Shown here: positions 1-7,511 of the stretch, one piece after another
Numbering within the stretch: position 1 is the stretch's first letter
Layout: each line of letters opens with the position of its first letter
Assembly (NCBI RefSeq): GCF_001043915.1
Contig: NZ_LABX01000157.1
Span: forward strand, 1 to 33,039
Length of the DNA stretch: 33,039 nucleotides
Source: Methylobacterium aquaticum
GTDB taxonomy: Bacteria; Pseudomonadota; Alphaproteobacteria; Rhizobiales; Beijerinckiaceae
Direction of reading: 5' to 3'
Notes under the pieces: generated by a model
Database searches by the model: none
Told to the model about the DNA's origin: nothing
What the model saw: only the letters and a program-made list of their open reading frames with translations
Program-made: the position numbers and the translations under genes

Positions 1-17
1 ATGCTCTAAGCAGATTT

Positions 18-42
18 CGCCGAAGTGGTCACCGGTTCGGCG
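18..42 (-). repeat. Palindromic hairpin unit, inverted orientation
   Basis: Perfect 7-bp stem CGCCGAA / TTCGGCG around an 11-base loop. On the opposite strand the core reads CGAACCGGTxxCCACTTCG, the same as the units at 192-216 and 11485-11509. Here the third stem pair is C-G where the other two have A-T, so pairing is kept by a double change. The arrangement resembles the short palindromic intergenic elements common in Hyphomicrobiales. Seen: stem and compensation. Inferred: family membership. Confidence 0.65.
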
Positions 43-115
43 GCAAAAATCTGCGATCAGACAAGAGCCTAAGCGGGCGAAGCGTTTAGCCTGCCAACGC
101 AAGTCTGCTGAGAGC

Positions 116-227
116 GCTTCACGATTGCGTTGCCATCGCGAAGCTTCTCTCGCTGTTTGTCTCTCGCTGTTTGATTGTGCTGCATTGTCTACGACGAACC
201 GGTATCCACTTCGTCGGAAAATGCTCA
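116..227 (+). repeat. Dispersed palindromic intergenic repeat, copy 1
   Basis: Matches 11423-11520 with about six differences over 98 aligned bases, plus one 14-bp insertion. It contains two hairpins. The first is 29 bases long at 116-144, with outer stem GCTTC/GAAGC continued after one mismatch by CGAT/ATCG. The second is 25 bases long at 192-216, stem CGACGAA/TTCGTCG. No open frame with protein-like composition crosses it. It lies between the left window edge and the LuxI-type gene. Confidence 0.8.
146..173 (+). repeat. Exact 14-bp tandem duplication inside repeat copy 1
   Basis: TCTCTCGCTGTTTG occurs at 146-159 and again, without change, at 160-173. The sister repeat at 11423-11520 has this stretch once, in a slightly different form. 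The copies are 112 and 98 bases long, so this duplication accounts for the whole length difference. Confidence 0.9.
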
Positions 228-354
228 AGGGCCGACAACACGCATCGGTGCCCGGCGGTCCGCCGCCAAACTCGTCCTCCCCCTACCGGTTTTCGGGGAT
301 ACCGCGCCGGGCGCGTGTCTGGCCTTATCGGGCCGGAGCGAGGGACGTCAGCGC

Positions 355-1017
355 ATGATCCGCCTTCACGTCGTCGACCGGGCGAGCCGCGGCGCCTACG
401 CGGACGCGCTGGCGCAGCAGCATGCCCTGCGGCGCGCCGCCGCCGAGGAGGGGGGCTGCCGGGCCTTGCGTGCCATCGATGCCGCCGGCCGCGACCGGTT
501 CGACACCGAGACCACGCGCTACCTGCTGGCCATCGACGGCGACGGGCAGGTGGCGGGCGGCACGCGGCTCCTGCCCGCCGAGGGGCCGACGCTCCTCAGC
601 GAGGTCTTCCCGCATCTCGCCGACATCCGCCGGTTCGCCCGCGGGCCCGGGATCTGGGAATGCACCCGGTTCTTCGCCTCGTCGCGCTTTCGCGAGAACC
701 GGCCGTTGTCGCGGGTCGCCGGCATCGTGGCGGCGGGCCTGATCGAGCATTGCCTCGAACAGGACATCCCGCACGTGAACCTCGTCGTCGAGACCTACTG
801 GATCCCCCAGATGGCGGAGATCGGCTGGCGCCCGCGGCCCCTCGGCCTGCCAGTCGCCGAGGCGGGGGGCTCGCTCTGCGCCGTCTCGATCGCGATGACC
901 GAGGAGGCCCTGGAGGCGACCCGGGCGGCCTACGGCCTCGCCGTCTCCGTGCTGGCCCGTCCCCGGCCGCCCACCCTGCCGGACTGGGCCAGGCCCGGGC
1001 GCGGCCTGACAGCGTGA
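355..1017 (+). CDS. Divergent LuxI-type acyl-homoserine-lactone synthase
   Basis: A 220-residue protein of normal length for autoinducer synthases, which join S-adenosylmethionine to an acyl-ACP or acyl-CoA to make homoserine-lactone signals. Family marks visible are the FD..TT.YLL block (residues 49-58), Arg71 in GTRLLP, Phe85 and the WECTRF block (101-106) with Glu102 and Arg105. The N-terminal block is unusual: where LuxI proteins carry conserved Arg, Phe and Trp, my alignment gives Leu25/Arg26, Ala30 and Cys35. The usual second Asp after FD is Thr or Glu. The frame is open back to 175, but that part reads repeat DNA, so the ATG at 355 with GAGGGA upstream is preferred. No luxR-type regulator is in the window. 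Fold assignment is firm; activity is uncertain. Confidence 0.85.
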   Translation: MIRLHVVDRASRGAYADALAQQHALRRAAAEEGGCRALRAIDAAGRDRFDTETTRYLLAIDGDGQVAGGTRLLPAEGPTLLSEVFPHLADIRRFARGPGIWECTRFFASSRFRENRPLSRVAGIVAAGLIEHCLEQDIPHVNLVVETYWIPQMAEIGWRPRPLGLPVAEAGGSLCAVSIAMTEEALEATRAAYGLAVSVLARPRPPTLPDWARPGRGLTA

Positions 1018-1028
1018 GGTCGCACAGG

Positions 1029-1262
1029 ATGCCCCGTTACGGCGACACCCGTCTCTCCCCGGCCACCCGCTTCGTGCGGCCTCCCTCCGGTCCGCAGCCC
1101 GCCGCCGACCGCCTGGCCGAGCACCTGATCGAGGCTTATCGGAGCGCCGCGGAGTGCGAGGATCCGGTCGCCCGCGACCTGATCCGGCTCGCGCTCTGGC
1201 ATGTCGGCCGCACCTATCCGCCTGCCGCCGCGGCTCCCGCCGAGGACGGGCAGTGGTCGTGA
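1029..1262 (+). CDS. Small protein of unknown function downstream of the LuxI-type gene
   Basis: A 77-residue protein starting 11 bases after the LuxI stop, with GAGG about ten bases before the ATG. The middle (about residues 25-60, from AADRLAEHLIEAY to LALWHVGR) looks like two amphipathic helices. The flanks are rich in Pro and Ala. There is no signal peptide, membrane segment or cysteine pair. I do not recognise the family. Close spacing suggests co-transcription with the synthase, so a role in the same signalling unit is possible but unproven. Alternative: a spurious ORF in GC-rich DNA, though its base composition looks coding. Confidence 0.55.
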   Translation: MPRYGDTRLSPATRFVRPPSGPQPAADRLAEHLIEAYRSAAECEDPVARDLIRLALWHVGRTYPPAAAAPAEDGQWS

Positions 1263-1354
1263 CGTCCGGCACGCCTCGTCCTCTCCGGTCTCGCGCCGCT
1301 CGCGCGCCGGACCGTCCTTCCCTTCTGTCGTCCATACCCGATCAGGCACGCATC

Positions 1355-1585
1355 ATGGCGCCCGCGCTCCATTCTCCCCCGTCGCAAGCCCCGCTCTCCC
1401 AGGCCGCCCGGGCCGAGATCCAGGCCCTGCGCCTCGCTGCCGAAATCCTCGATCTCCAGCGCACCGCGTGCCCGCACATCCGCGACCTGCCCTCCGTGCA
1501 GGCGATGATCCGCGCAGCCGCCGCCGTGTTCGACGAACTCGGCTTCGGCGAGGAGGAGGAGCGCGAGCGGGCGATGTCGTCCTGA
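1355..1585 (+). CDS. Second small helical protein of unknown function
   Basis: A 76-residue protein, about the size of its upstream neighbour and on the same strand after a 92-base gap. After a Pro/Ser/Ala-rich start, residues 18-66 (AARAEIQALRLAAEILDLQ then LPSVQAMIRAAAAVFDELG) look like a helical hairpin, and the C-terminus is acidic (GEEEERER). A charged helical pair like this is common in small binding proteins, but I recognise no family. No strong ribosome-binding site is visible, so the start is less certain than the frame. A probable two-way terminator follows at 1639-1662. Confidence 0.5.
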   Translation: MAPALHSPPSQAPLSQAARAEIQALRLAAEILDLQRTACPHIRDLPSVQAMIRAAAAVFDELGFGEEEERERAMSS

Positions 1586-1638
1586 CCGGCGCCGGGCGAC
1601 CGAGGCTCCCCAGGCGCAGGAGCGGCGCGAGCCATCGC

Positions 1639-1662
1639 CTCTCCGCGCCTGCGGGGGGAGAG
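1639..1662. terminator. Hairpin between convergent genes
   Basis: CTCTCCGC pairs with GCGG..GGAGAG around a GCCT loop, with a two-base bulge. It lies between the small plus-strand gene ending at 1585 and the minus-strand deacetylase ending at 1704, where a shared terminator is expected. No clear T-run follows on either strand. Confidence 0.4.
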
Positions 1663-1703
1663 CGGGTGGCCCGTCCCTTTCCGGTCCCGGCTCGTCCGGT
1701 CGG

Positions 1704-2546
1704 TCAGCCTGCGCGGGCGATCTCCCGCTCCGCCGCCTCGGCGAGCGCCCGGAACCGCGTCCCGTCGAGGCCCGTCTCCCTCCTCTCGTAGAGCAGCCTT
1801 CCGCCATTCGGCAGGAGGCCGAACCCGTCATCCGGTGCCTCGCGGAAACGTTCGAGGGCGATCGGAAACCGGTTCAGGGTCGCGGCCTGACTCGCATGGG
1901 CGGCAAACAGCGCGGCCTTGAAGGCGCAATCCTCGGGATCGAGGTGGAGCGCGATCGCCCGCCGGGGCGGATCGGTCGGCAGGAAGCGGCCGGCCTCGAT
2001 CCCGTCCGGGCCGGCATGGGAGAACGGCATCTCGATCACCGCGAGCCGGTCCGGCCCGAGGAGACGCCGGGCGCCCCGCAGGCCGAGCGCCACCGCGTCA
2101 TGGTCCGGATGGCCGCCCTCGTAGGCGTGGGTGAGTGCCACGGTGATGCCGCGGGCCGCGAACAAGGCGGCCAGTTGCCGGGCGAGCGGCGCGATGATCT
2201 CCGCCACGCCCTGGTCGGGATGGCCCAGGGCGATGCGCCGCTCCGGCGCGATCCCGGCAAGCGTCAGTGCCGCATCCAGTTCCCGGGCGCGGACCGCCGC
2301 GTAAGCGGCCGGATCCGGAAAACCGCGGCGCGCGGCGTCCCGCCCGTCACGGGGCGCGCCGTCGGTGACGTGGATGACGGTGAGGCCGGAAAGCCGCGGC
2401 AACTGCGCGCCGCAGCCGATGCTCTCGTCGTCCGGATGGGCGACCACGAGCGCGGCGGCCTGCGCCGCCACCGGCCCGCAGGCCGGATCGGCGAGAGCCG
2501 CCAGGAAAGCGTCAGCGGCCGGCGAGGTCGGGGCGATCGCCACCAT
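1704..2546 (-). CDS. PIG-L / LmbE family deacetylase
   Basis: A 280-residue zinc-dependent N-deacetylase of the PIG-L/LmbE family, which typically removes acetyl groups from N-acetylglucosaminyl-type substrates. Residues 37-41 read HPDDE, the family metal and catalytic motif, followed by the expected Gly-rich turn (SIGCGA). The second zinc motif HPDH is at 146-149 in EGGHPDHDAV. No signal peptide is seen, so it is probably cytoplasmic. The ATG at 2546 lies five bases after the stop of the glycoside hydrolase-like gene, so the two are almost certainly one transcript. That pairing suggests modification of a glycan or glycoconjugate. The exact substrate cannot be read from sequence. Confidence 0.87.
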   Translation of the reverse strand: MVAIAPTSPAADAFLAALADPACGPVAAQAAALVVAHPDDESIGCGAQLPRLSGLTVIHVTDGAPRDGRDAARRGFPDPAAYAAVRARELDAALTLAGIAPERRIALGHPDQGVAEIIAPLARQLAALFAARGITVALTHAYEGGHPDHDAVALGLRGARRLLGPDRLAVIEMPFSHAGPDGIEAGRFLPTDPPRRAIALHLDPEDCAFKAALFAAHASQAATLNRFPIALERFREAPDDGFGLLPNGGRLLYERRETGLDGTRFRALAEAAEREIARAG

Positions 2547-2551
2547 GGCGG

Positions 2552-3481
2552 TCAGATCGCCGGCTGCGGCCCGAGGGCCGGCCCGGGCCGGATCATCCCG
2601 GCATAGCGCCGGACCATCGCGGCGCAGAATTCCGCGAATTCCTCCTTCACCTGCGGCGGGCTGGTGTGGTGGGGGGCGATGCCCCGGTGCTCGGGGGTGA
2701 AGCAGAAGGTCACGGTCACGTCGAACTCCGCCAGGGCCTCCATCTGCCGGTCGAACCAGTCGAGGGCATCGGGCCGGAACGAATCGGCCCAGGACAGGCC
2801 GGTGCGGAGATACGTCACCCCGAGCCGCCGCATCCAGGCCACCGCCTCGTCGAGGCGATGATCCTGATAATGGAACCACTGGCACAGGCCGAGCGCCGGG
2901 GTGTGGCGGGCGAAGTGCTCCAGGGCCGGCTTGGGCGTCCCGTCCTCGCGCAGCAACCCCATATAAAAATGCCGGTAATAGGAAGAGCCCTCCGCCTCCC
3001 GGTGCCGGGTGGTGGCGCCCCAGGCCTGCGGCAGGTCGTAGAGGCTGTACCAGTGGATCCGCGGCGCCCGGCCGACCAGCAGCTCCGCGGTGCGGTCGAC
3101 CCCGAAGACCTGCACCTCGTCGGCCCCGAAGGTCGAGACGCCGACCTCGGTGACCCAGATCGGCTTGTCCGTCACCGCCCGGATCTCCGCGAGCTTGGCC
3201 GGCCACTCGTCGATCTGCCACAGGTTCCAGTCGAGCGGGAAGCCGTGCACCGCGACCACGTCGACATGGTCGAGGGCGCGCCTGCCGTCGAGCATCCGGA
3301 CGAAGCTTGGGTCGATCGGCGAGAGGCCGCCCAGCACCGTCGGCAGGTGGGGGGCCTGCGCCTTCACGGCCCTGGCCGCGCAATCCAGGGTGTCGGCAAA
3401 GAGCGACCAGCCCGGATCGATCTCGGGATCCCAATGCGACTTGTTGTTGGGCTCGTTCCAGATCATCGCCGCTTCGATCAT
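2552..3481 (-). CDS. Glycoside hydrolase-like protein with apparent circularly permuted TIM barrel
   Basis: A 309-residue protein with clan GH-A style catalytic motifs: WNEPN at residues 8-12 (Glu10, acid/base) and WVTEVG at 109-114 (Glu112, nucleophile). The order is unusual. Residues 1-155 read like strands 4 to 8 of the barrel (LGGLSP, VDVVAVHGFP, KPIWVTEVG, RIHWYSLYDL), followed by a GTPKPALEHF segment typical of a barrel end. Residues 197-294 then look like strands 1 to 3 (LGLCQWFH, GVTYLRTGLSW, DVTVTFCFTPE) and helix 3 (EEFAEFCAAMVRRYA), which normally come just before WNEP. Nothing upstream restores the missing half: in frame there is a stop at 3524-3526, 14 codons before the ATG at 3481. 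No signal peptide is visible. It is linked to the PIG-L deacetylase. Substrate unknown; xylosidase-like naming would be a guess. Confidence 0.75.
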   Translation of the reverse strand: MIEAAMIWNEPNNKSHWDPEIDPGWSLFADTLDCAARAVKAQAPHLPTVLGGLSPIDPSFVRMLDGRRALDHVDVVAVHGFPLDWNLWQIDEWPAKLAEIRAVTDKPIWVTEVGVSTFGADEVQVFGVDRTAELLVGRAPRIHWYSLYDLPQAWGATTRHREAEGSSYYRHFYMGLLREDGTPKPALEHFARHTPALGLCQWFHYQDHRLDEAVAWMRRLGVTYLRTGLSWADSFRPDALDWFDRQMEALAEFDVTVTFCFTPEHRGIAPHHTSPPQVKEEFAEFCAAMVRRYAGMIRPGPALGPQPAI

Positions 3482-3735
3482 GCCGGTCTCGCCGCAGACA
3501 GGGGTAGGGAGTATGGGGTCTCGTCATGGCGGCAGGCCGGCCGCGGTGCAAGCCGGCGGAGCGGCGCTGCACTGGAAGCATTCCGAAGAACAGCCCGTCG
3601 CCCCTGCGGCTTGACCGCGACGCAGACCCCGCCTGTGCGGCGACGCCTTGACGGCGATGCCGCATCTGCGAGATGAGCAGACCAAACCGAGACCCCCCCC
3701 GCGACCCGTCGAGCGCCTTCAGGATTCCTGGCACG
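3482..3735. promoter_or_regulatory. Divergent intergenic region, glycoside hydrolase-like gene / fpr
   Basis: 254 bases between a minus-strand start (3481) and a plus-strand start (3736), so promoters for both directions should lie here. I could not single out convincing -35/-10 boxes. AGGA at 3721-3724, about 11 bases before the ATG at 3736, is a plausible ribosome-binding site for fpr. The first 42 bases upstream of 3481 are in frame with the hydrolase (ending PTPVCGETG before Met) but contain no start codon before a TGA. Confidence 0.45.
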
Positions 3736-4512
3736 ATGAGCAACTTCAACGAGGAGCGCGTCCTGTCCGTCCATCACTGGACGGACTCGCTCTTCAGCTT
3801 CCGCACGACCCGCGACCCGTCGTTCCGCTTCCGCAACGGCGAGTTCACGATGATCGGCCTCAAGGGCGAGGGAGCCAAGCCCCTCCTGCGCGCCTACAGC
3901 GTGGTCAGCGCCAATTACGAGGACGAGCTGGAGTTCTTCTCCATCAAGGTGCCGAACGGTCCGCTCACCTCCAAATTGCAGCACCTGAAGGTCGGCGACC
4001 CGATCGTGGTCAGCCGCAAGGCCACCGGCACCCTGGTGCTCGACAACCTGATGCCCGGCCGCCACCTCTACCTCCTCGGCACCGGCACCGGTCTCGCGCC
4101 GTTCCTGGCGATCATCAAGGACCCGGAGACCTACGAGCGCTTCGAGAAGGTGATCCTGGTCCATGGCTGCCGGCAGGTCCAGGAACTCGCCTATGGCGAG
4201 ACGATCACCGAGACGCTGCCGAACCACGAGCTGATCGGCGAGATGGTCCGCGACCAGCTGATCTACTACCCGACCGTGACCCGCGAGCCGTTCCGCAACC
4301 GCGGCCGCATCACCGACCTGATGACCTCGGGCAAGCTCTTCTCCGATATCGGCCTGCCGGCGATGACGAAGGAGGCCGACCGCTTCATGCTCTGCGGCAG
4401 CCCCGACATGATCCGCGACACCCGTGAGCTGCTTGCCGGCGCCGGCTACATCGAGGGCAACCACGGCGAGGCCGGCCACTACGTCATCGAGAAGGCTTTC
4501 GTCGAGAAGTGA
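3736..4512 (+). CDS. fpr: Ferredoxin-NADP(+) reductase
   Basis: A 258-residue FAD enzyme moving electrons between NADPH and ferredoxin or flavodoxin, the usual length for bacterial subclass I reductases. Visible motifs are RAYSVVS (52-58) for FAD binding, GTGTGLAPF (115-123) for the nucleotide pocket, and CGSPDM (220-225) near the nicotinamide site. The C-terminus AFVEK fits the bacterial type. The ATG at 3736 gives MSNFNEERVLSV, a normal family start. An in-frame extension to 3673 adds a Pro/Arg-rich tail with no family resemblance. The racemase-like gene follows 36 bases later on the same strand. Expected role: redox balance and supply of reduced ferredoxin or flavodoxin. Confidence 0.93.
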   Translation: MSNFNEERVLSVHHWTDSLFSFRTTRDPSFRFRNGEFTMIGLKGEGAKPLLRAYSVVSANYEDELEFFSIKVPNGPLTSKLQHLKVGDPIVVSRKATGTLVLDNLMPGRHLYLLGTGTGLAPFLAIIKDPETYERFEKVILVHGCRQVQELAYGETITETLPNHELIGEMVRDQLIYYPTVTREPFRNRGRITDLMTSGKLFSDIGLPAMTKEADRFMLCGSPDMIRDTRELLAGAGYIEGNHGEAGHYVIEKAFVEK

Positions 4513-4548
4513 CGGCGTGATAGGCGGGATACCGGGAGACCCGGTCCG

Positions 4549-5271
4549 TTGCGCATCCTGCTCATCAACCCCAACACCACCGCGGCCGTCACCGAACAGG
4601 CGGCGGCCCATGCGAGGCGGCTGATCCCGGCCGAGATCGTGCCGGTCACCGGCCGGTTCGGCGCCCGCTACATCGCGAGCCGCGCCGCCGCCGCCATCGC
4701 CGGCCACGCCGCCCTCGACGCGCTGGCGGCCCACGTCGCGGGCTGCGACGCGGTCTATCTCGCCTGCTTCGGCGATCCCGGATTGCTCGCCCTCAAGGAA
4801 GTCTCCCCGGTGCCGGTCGTCGGCATGGCGGAGGGGGCGCTGCACCTCGCCTGCACCCGCGGCCGGCGGATCGGGATCGTCACCGGCGGCGTGCTCTGGA
4901 AGCCGATGCTGACCGAGTTCGTGGCGATGCTCGGCCTCTCCGAGCGCCTGGCCGGCATCCGCACCGTCGCCCCGACCGGCGGCGAGATCGCCCGCGACCC
5001 CGACGCCGCCCTCGGACGCCTCGCGGCAGCCTGCCACGACTGCGCCGAGATCGACGGCGCCGATGTCGTGGTGCTGGGCGGCGCGGCGCTGGCCGGCCTC
5101 GCCGAGCGGGTGCAGCCGCAGGTGAAGGTGCCGGTGATCTGCTCGGTCGAGGCCGGCGCCCGGGCGGTCGTGGCGGCCGCAGGGCTCGCCGGCGCGCGGC
5201 CGATGCGGCCGCCGACCGAGAGCGTGGGTCTGTCGGACGAGCTGGCGCGGATGCTGCGTGCCGAGGGATGA
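4549..5271 (+). CDS. Asp/Glu/hydantoin racemase family protein lacking the second catalytic Cys
   Basis: A 240-residue protein starting at a TTG (4549), with MRILLINPNTT, the classic opening of hydantoin-racemase-like proteins. The first catalytic motif is intact: YLACFGDPGL with Cys73. The second, normally LGCAG in hydantoin racemases, reads VVLGGAALAG, so Gly178 stands where the proton-donating Cys is expected. Another Cys (198, in VICSVEAG) is not at that place. Racemases of this superfamily use two cysteines, whereas arylmalonate decarboxylase-type members work with one. This protein may therefore be a one-base isomerase, a lyase or decarboxylase, or a non-catalytic relative. It is probably co-transcribed with fpr. 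Confidence 0.8.
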   Translation: MRILLINPNTTAAVTEQAAAHARRLIPAEIVPVTGRFGARYIASRAAAAIAGHAALDALAAHVAGCDAVYLACFGDPGLLALKEVSPVPVVGMAEGALHLACTRGRRIGIVTGGVLWKPMLTEFVAMLGLSERLAGIRTVAPTGGEIARDPDAALGRLAAACHDCAEIDGADVVVLGGAALAGLAERVQPQVKVPVICSVEAGARAVVAAAGLAGARPMRPPTESVGLSDELARMLRAEG

Positions 5272-5466
5272 GGTTCCTGCCGCCGCCCCGGACCCGGTCG
5301 CTCGGACAGGTACGAGGGGACGGGGCGCCATGCCCCAGGGTTCTGCCAGGCGGAGTGTTCGTCGCTCACCTTGGATCATCGTGATATCGGGACGAGGGCG
5401 GGATCTCATCGGATCTTAACGCTTCCCCGGCTAAACAATGCGCCCGTTCCTCCGATGGGCCATCCG

Positions 5467-7434
5467 ATGAAGCTCAGGTTTCCCCGCTTCGGCCTGCGCG
5501 CACAGATTGCGGCTCTCGGCGTCGGCGGTGTCCTTCTCCTGGGCGGCATCTTCGGCTGGGGCTCCTGGACACAGGAGAGGTTGCAGGCGAGCGCCGACCG
5601 CGCCTCCGATCTGGCCAGCCTGATCGCGGCTGTCTCCGACGATCTGCTGAAGGCCCATCAGGTCGAGACCGATTTCCTGCTGCACCGGCGGGACGCGCTG
5701 ATCGGCGAGCGCGAGGCCCTGGTGGCGAAGGCTGGCGAGCGCCTGGAGGAGATCGAGCGGCGGGTCGCGCCCCTGCCGGACGATGCGCCGCTCAAGGCGG
5801 CCGAGACCCTGCGGGCCAGCCTCAACATCTACGCCACCCGCTTCCAGAACGTCGCGGCCGCGCAAGCCACCCTCGGCTTCACCGAGACGGACGGGTTGCA
5901 GGGCCGGTTGCGCGCGGCCATCCACGACGTCGAGGCGCGTCTTGCCCGCATCGACGAGCCGCGCCTCGCCGTGCTGATGCTGATGATGCGCCGGCACGAG
6001 AAGGACTTCATGCTGCGGGGCGACGAAGCCTATGGCGACGACTTGCGGGCCCGGGCGGCGGATTTCGAGGAGGCCCTGGGGCGCACCGCCCTGAATGCGG
6101 CCGAACGGGCCGAGATCGGCGCCCTCGTCGGGCGCTACCGCGACGGCTTCATGGCCTATCTCGTCGGTGCCGGCAGCCTCAAGGAGGAGGCGGACGATCT
6201 CACGACGATCCAGGCCCGCCTCGCGCCCCGCATCGCCGAGGTGGCGCGGATCGCCGAGGAGGAGCGCGCCCGGGCGCAGGCGGCGGTGGCGGCCTCCCGG
6301 GACTGGACCGGCCGGATGATCCTCGGCTGCATCGGTGTCGTCGTGCTGTGCGCCGCCGGCCTGTCCTGGTGGGTCGGCCGGCGCATCTCCGGCCCGTTGA
6401 CGCAGCTGGCACAGGCCATGGGGCGCGTCGCCGGCGGCGACCTCGCGGTCACCGTGCCGGCCTTCCGGCGCCGGGACGAGATCGGCGCCATCGGGCGGGC
6501 CTTCGCGGTCTTTCACGCCACCATGGTCGAGAATGCGGCCCTGGTCGCCGAGCAGGCGGCCCGGCGCGCCAGCAGCGAGGCCGAGCGGCGTGCCGCGTTC
6601 CAGGAGATGGCCGACCGGTTCGAGCAGGCCGTGGGTGCGGTGGTGGCCACGGTCTCGGCCTCGGCCGCCGCCCTCCAGGAGACCGCCCGCGGCATGAGCG
6701 CCATCGCGGCCGGCACGGCCGAGCGGTCCGCCACCGTGGCGGCGGCGGCCGAGGAGACGGCGCAGAACGTCGCGGCGGTCTCGGCCGCGGCCGAGCAGGT
6801 CGGCACCTCCGTGGCGGTGATCGACGGGCAGGTGAGGGGGTCGGCCGAGCTTGCGCGGCGGGCCGTGGCCGAGACCGACGAGGCCGGCGCCTTCGTCCAG
6901 GCCCTCGACGGGGCGGCATCGCGGATCGGCGACGTGGTGCAGATGATCGCGGCCATTGCCGGGCAGACGAACCTGCTGGCGCTGAACGCCACGATCGAGG
7001 CGGCGCGGGCCGGCGAGGCCGGCCGCGGCTTCGCGGTCGTCGCCGCCGAGGTCAAGCAGCTCGCGAGCCAGACCGCCCGGGCGACCGAGGAGGTCGGCAG
7101 CCAGATCGGGCAGATCCAGGCCGCGACGGCCCGCGCGGTCGCGGCGATCGGCACGATCACCGCGCGCATCCGGGAGATCGACGGGAGCGCCGGCGCGATC
7201 GCCACCGCCGTCGCGCAGCAGGGCGGGGCGATGCGCGAGATCGCCCGCAACGTGGCCCAGGCCGCGATCGGCACCGGCGATGTGACCCGCACCATCTCGG
7301 GCGTCGCGCAGGATTCCGAGCAGGCCGGGACCGCCGCCGCCGAGGTCCTGGCCTCGGCCTCCGCGCTGGCGCGCCAGTCCGACCGGCTCGGGGCCGAGGT
7401 TGCCGCGTTCATCGCCTCGGTGCGCGCCGCCTGA
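5467..7434 (+). CDS. Methyl-accepting chemotaxis protein with HBM-type sensor
   Basis: A 655-residue membrane chemoreceptor. TM1 is at about 13-31 and TM2 at about 284-304. Between them lies a roughly 250-residue helical periplasmic region with two ExDFLL-like marks (VETDFLLHR at 67-75 and HEKDFMLRG at 177-185), the signature of helical bimodular (HBM) sensors, which often bind small organic acids. A HAMP domain follows (about 305-357). The signalling domain has its tip near residues 495-530 ([26 protein letters not shown]). There is no C-terminal pentapeptide tether for CheR. Possible starts lie at 5371 and 5455. 5467 is preferred because [11 protein letters not shown] directly precedes TM1. 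Ligand unknown. Confidence 0.9.
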   Translation: MKLRFPRFGLRAQIAALGVGGVLLLGGIFGWGSWTQERLQASADRASDLASLIAAVSDDLLKAHQVETDFLLHRRDALIGEREALVAKAGERLEEIERRVAPLPDDAPLKAAETLRASLNIYATRFQNVAAAQATLGFTETDGLQGRLRAAIHDVEARLARIDEPRLAVLMLMMRRHEKDFMLRGDEAYGDDLRARAADFEEALGRTALNAAERAEIGALVGRYRDGFMAYLVGAGSLKEEADDLTTIQARLAPRIAEVARIAEEERARAQAAVAASRDWTGRMILGCIGVVVLCAAGLSWWVGRRISGPLTQLAQAMGRVAGGDLAVTVPAFRRRDEIGAIGRAFAVFHATMVENAALVAEQAARRASSEAERRAAFQEMADRFEQAVGAVVATVSASAAALQETARGMSAIAAGTAERSATVAAAAEETAQNVAAVSAAAEQVGTSVAVIDGQVRGSAELARRAVAETDEAGAFVQALDGAASRIGDVVQMIAAIAGQTNLLALNATIEAARAGEAGRGFAVVAAEVKQLASQTARATEEVGSQIGQIQAATARAVAAIGTITARIREIDGSAGAIATAVAQQGGAMREIARNVAQAAIGTGDVTRTISGVAQDSEQAGTAAAEVLASASALARQSDRLGAEVAAFIASVRAA

Positions 7435-7511
7435 CGCGGACGGCGCGCACGGTTTACAGCGGGCGGCGCCCTATGAAAGTGTGGCGCCCCGATTCCCGCG
7501 AGACCCTTCCG

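Larger units (their letters stand above)
1..354. other. Gene-free region with palindromic repeats, upstream of the LuxI-type gene
   Basis: No gene is supported here. Open frames across it run through repeat sequence. It holds a hairpin unit at 18-42, a longer repeat at 116-227 with a second copy at 11423-11520, and a short leader to the LuxI start at 355. A weak dyad at 280-298 (CCCC and GGGG arms 11 bases apart) lies about 57 bases before the start. It could be an operator, but it does not match a lux-box I can recognise. A GAGGGA ribosome-binding site lies about 11 bases before the ATG at 355. Confidence 0.6.

Noticed and set aside
280..298. Dyad upstream of the LuxI-type gene as a lux box
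   Set aside because: Only four base pairs of symmetry and no match to a lux-box consensus I know. Kept as a remark only.
175..354. In-frame N-terminal extension of the LuxI-type protein
   Set aside because: The extension would translate the palindromic repeat. ATG 355 has its own ribosome-binding site and gives a normal family length.
3478..5409. Long minus-strand frame opposite fpr and the racemase-like gene
   Set aside because: Arg/Gly/Asp-rich antisense peptide with no family marks.
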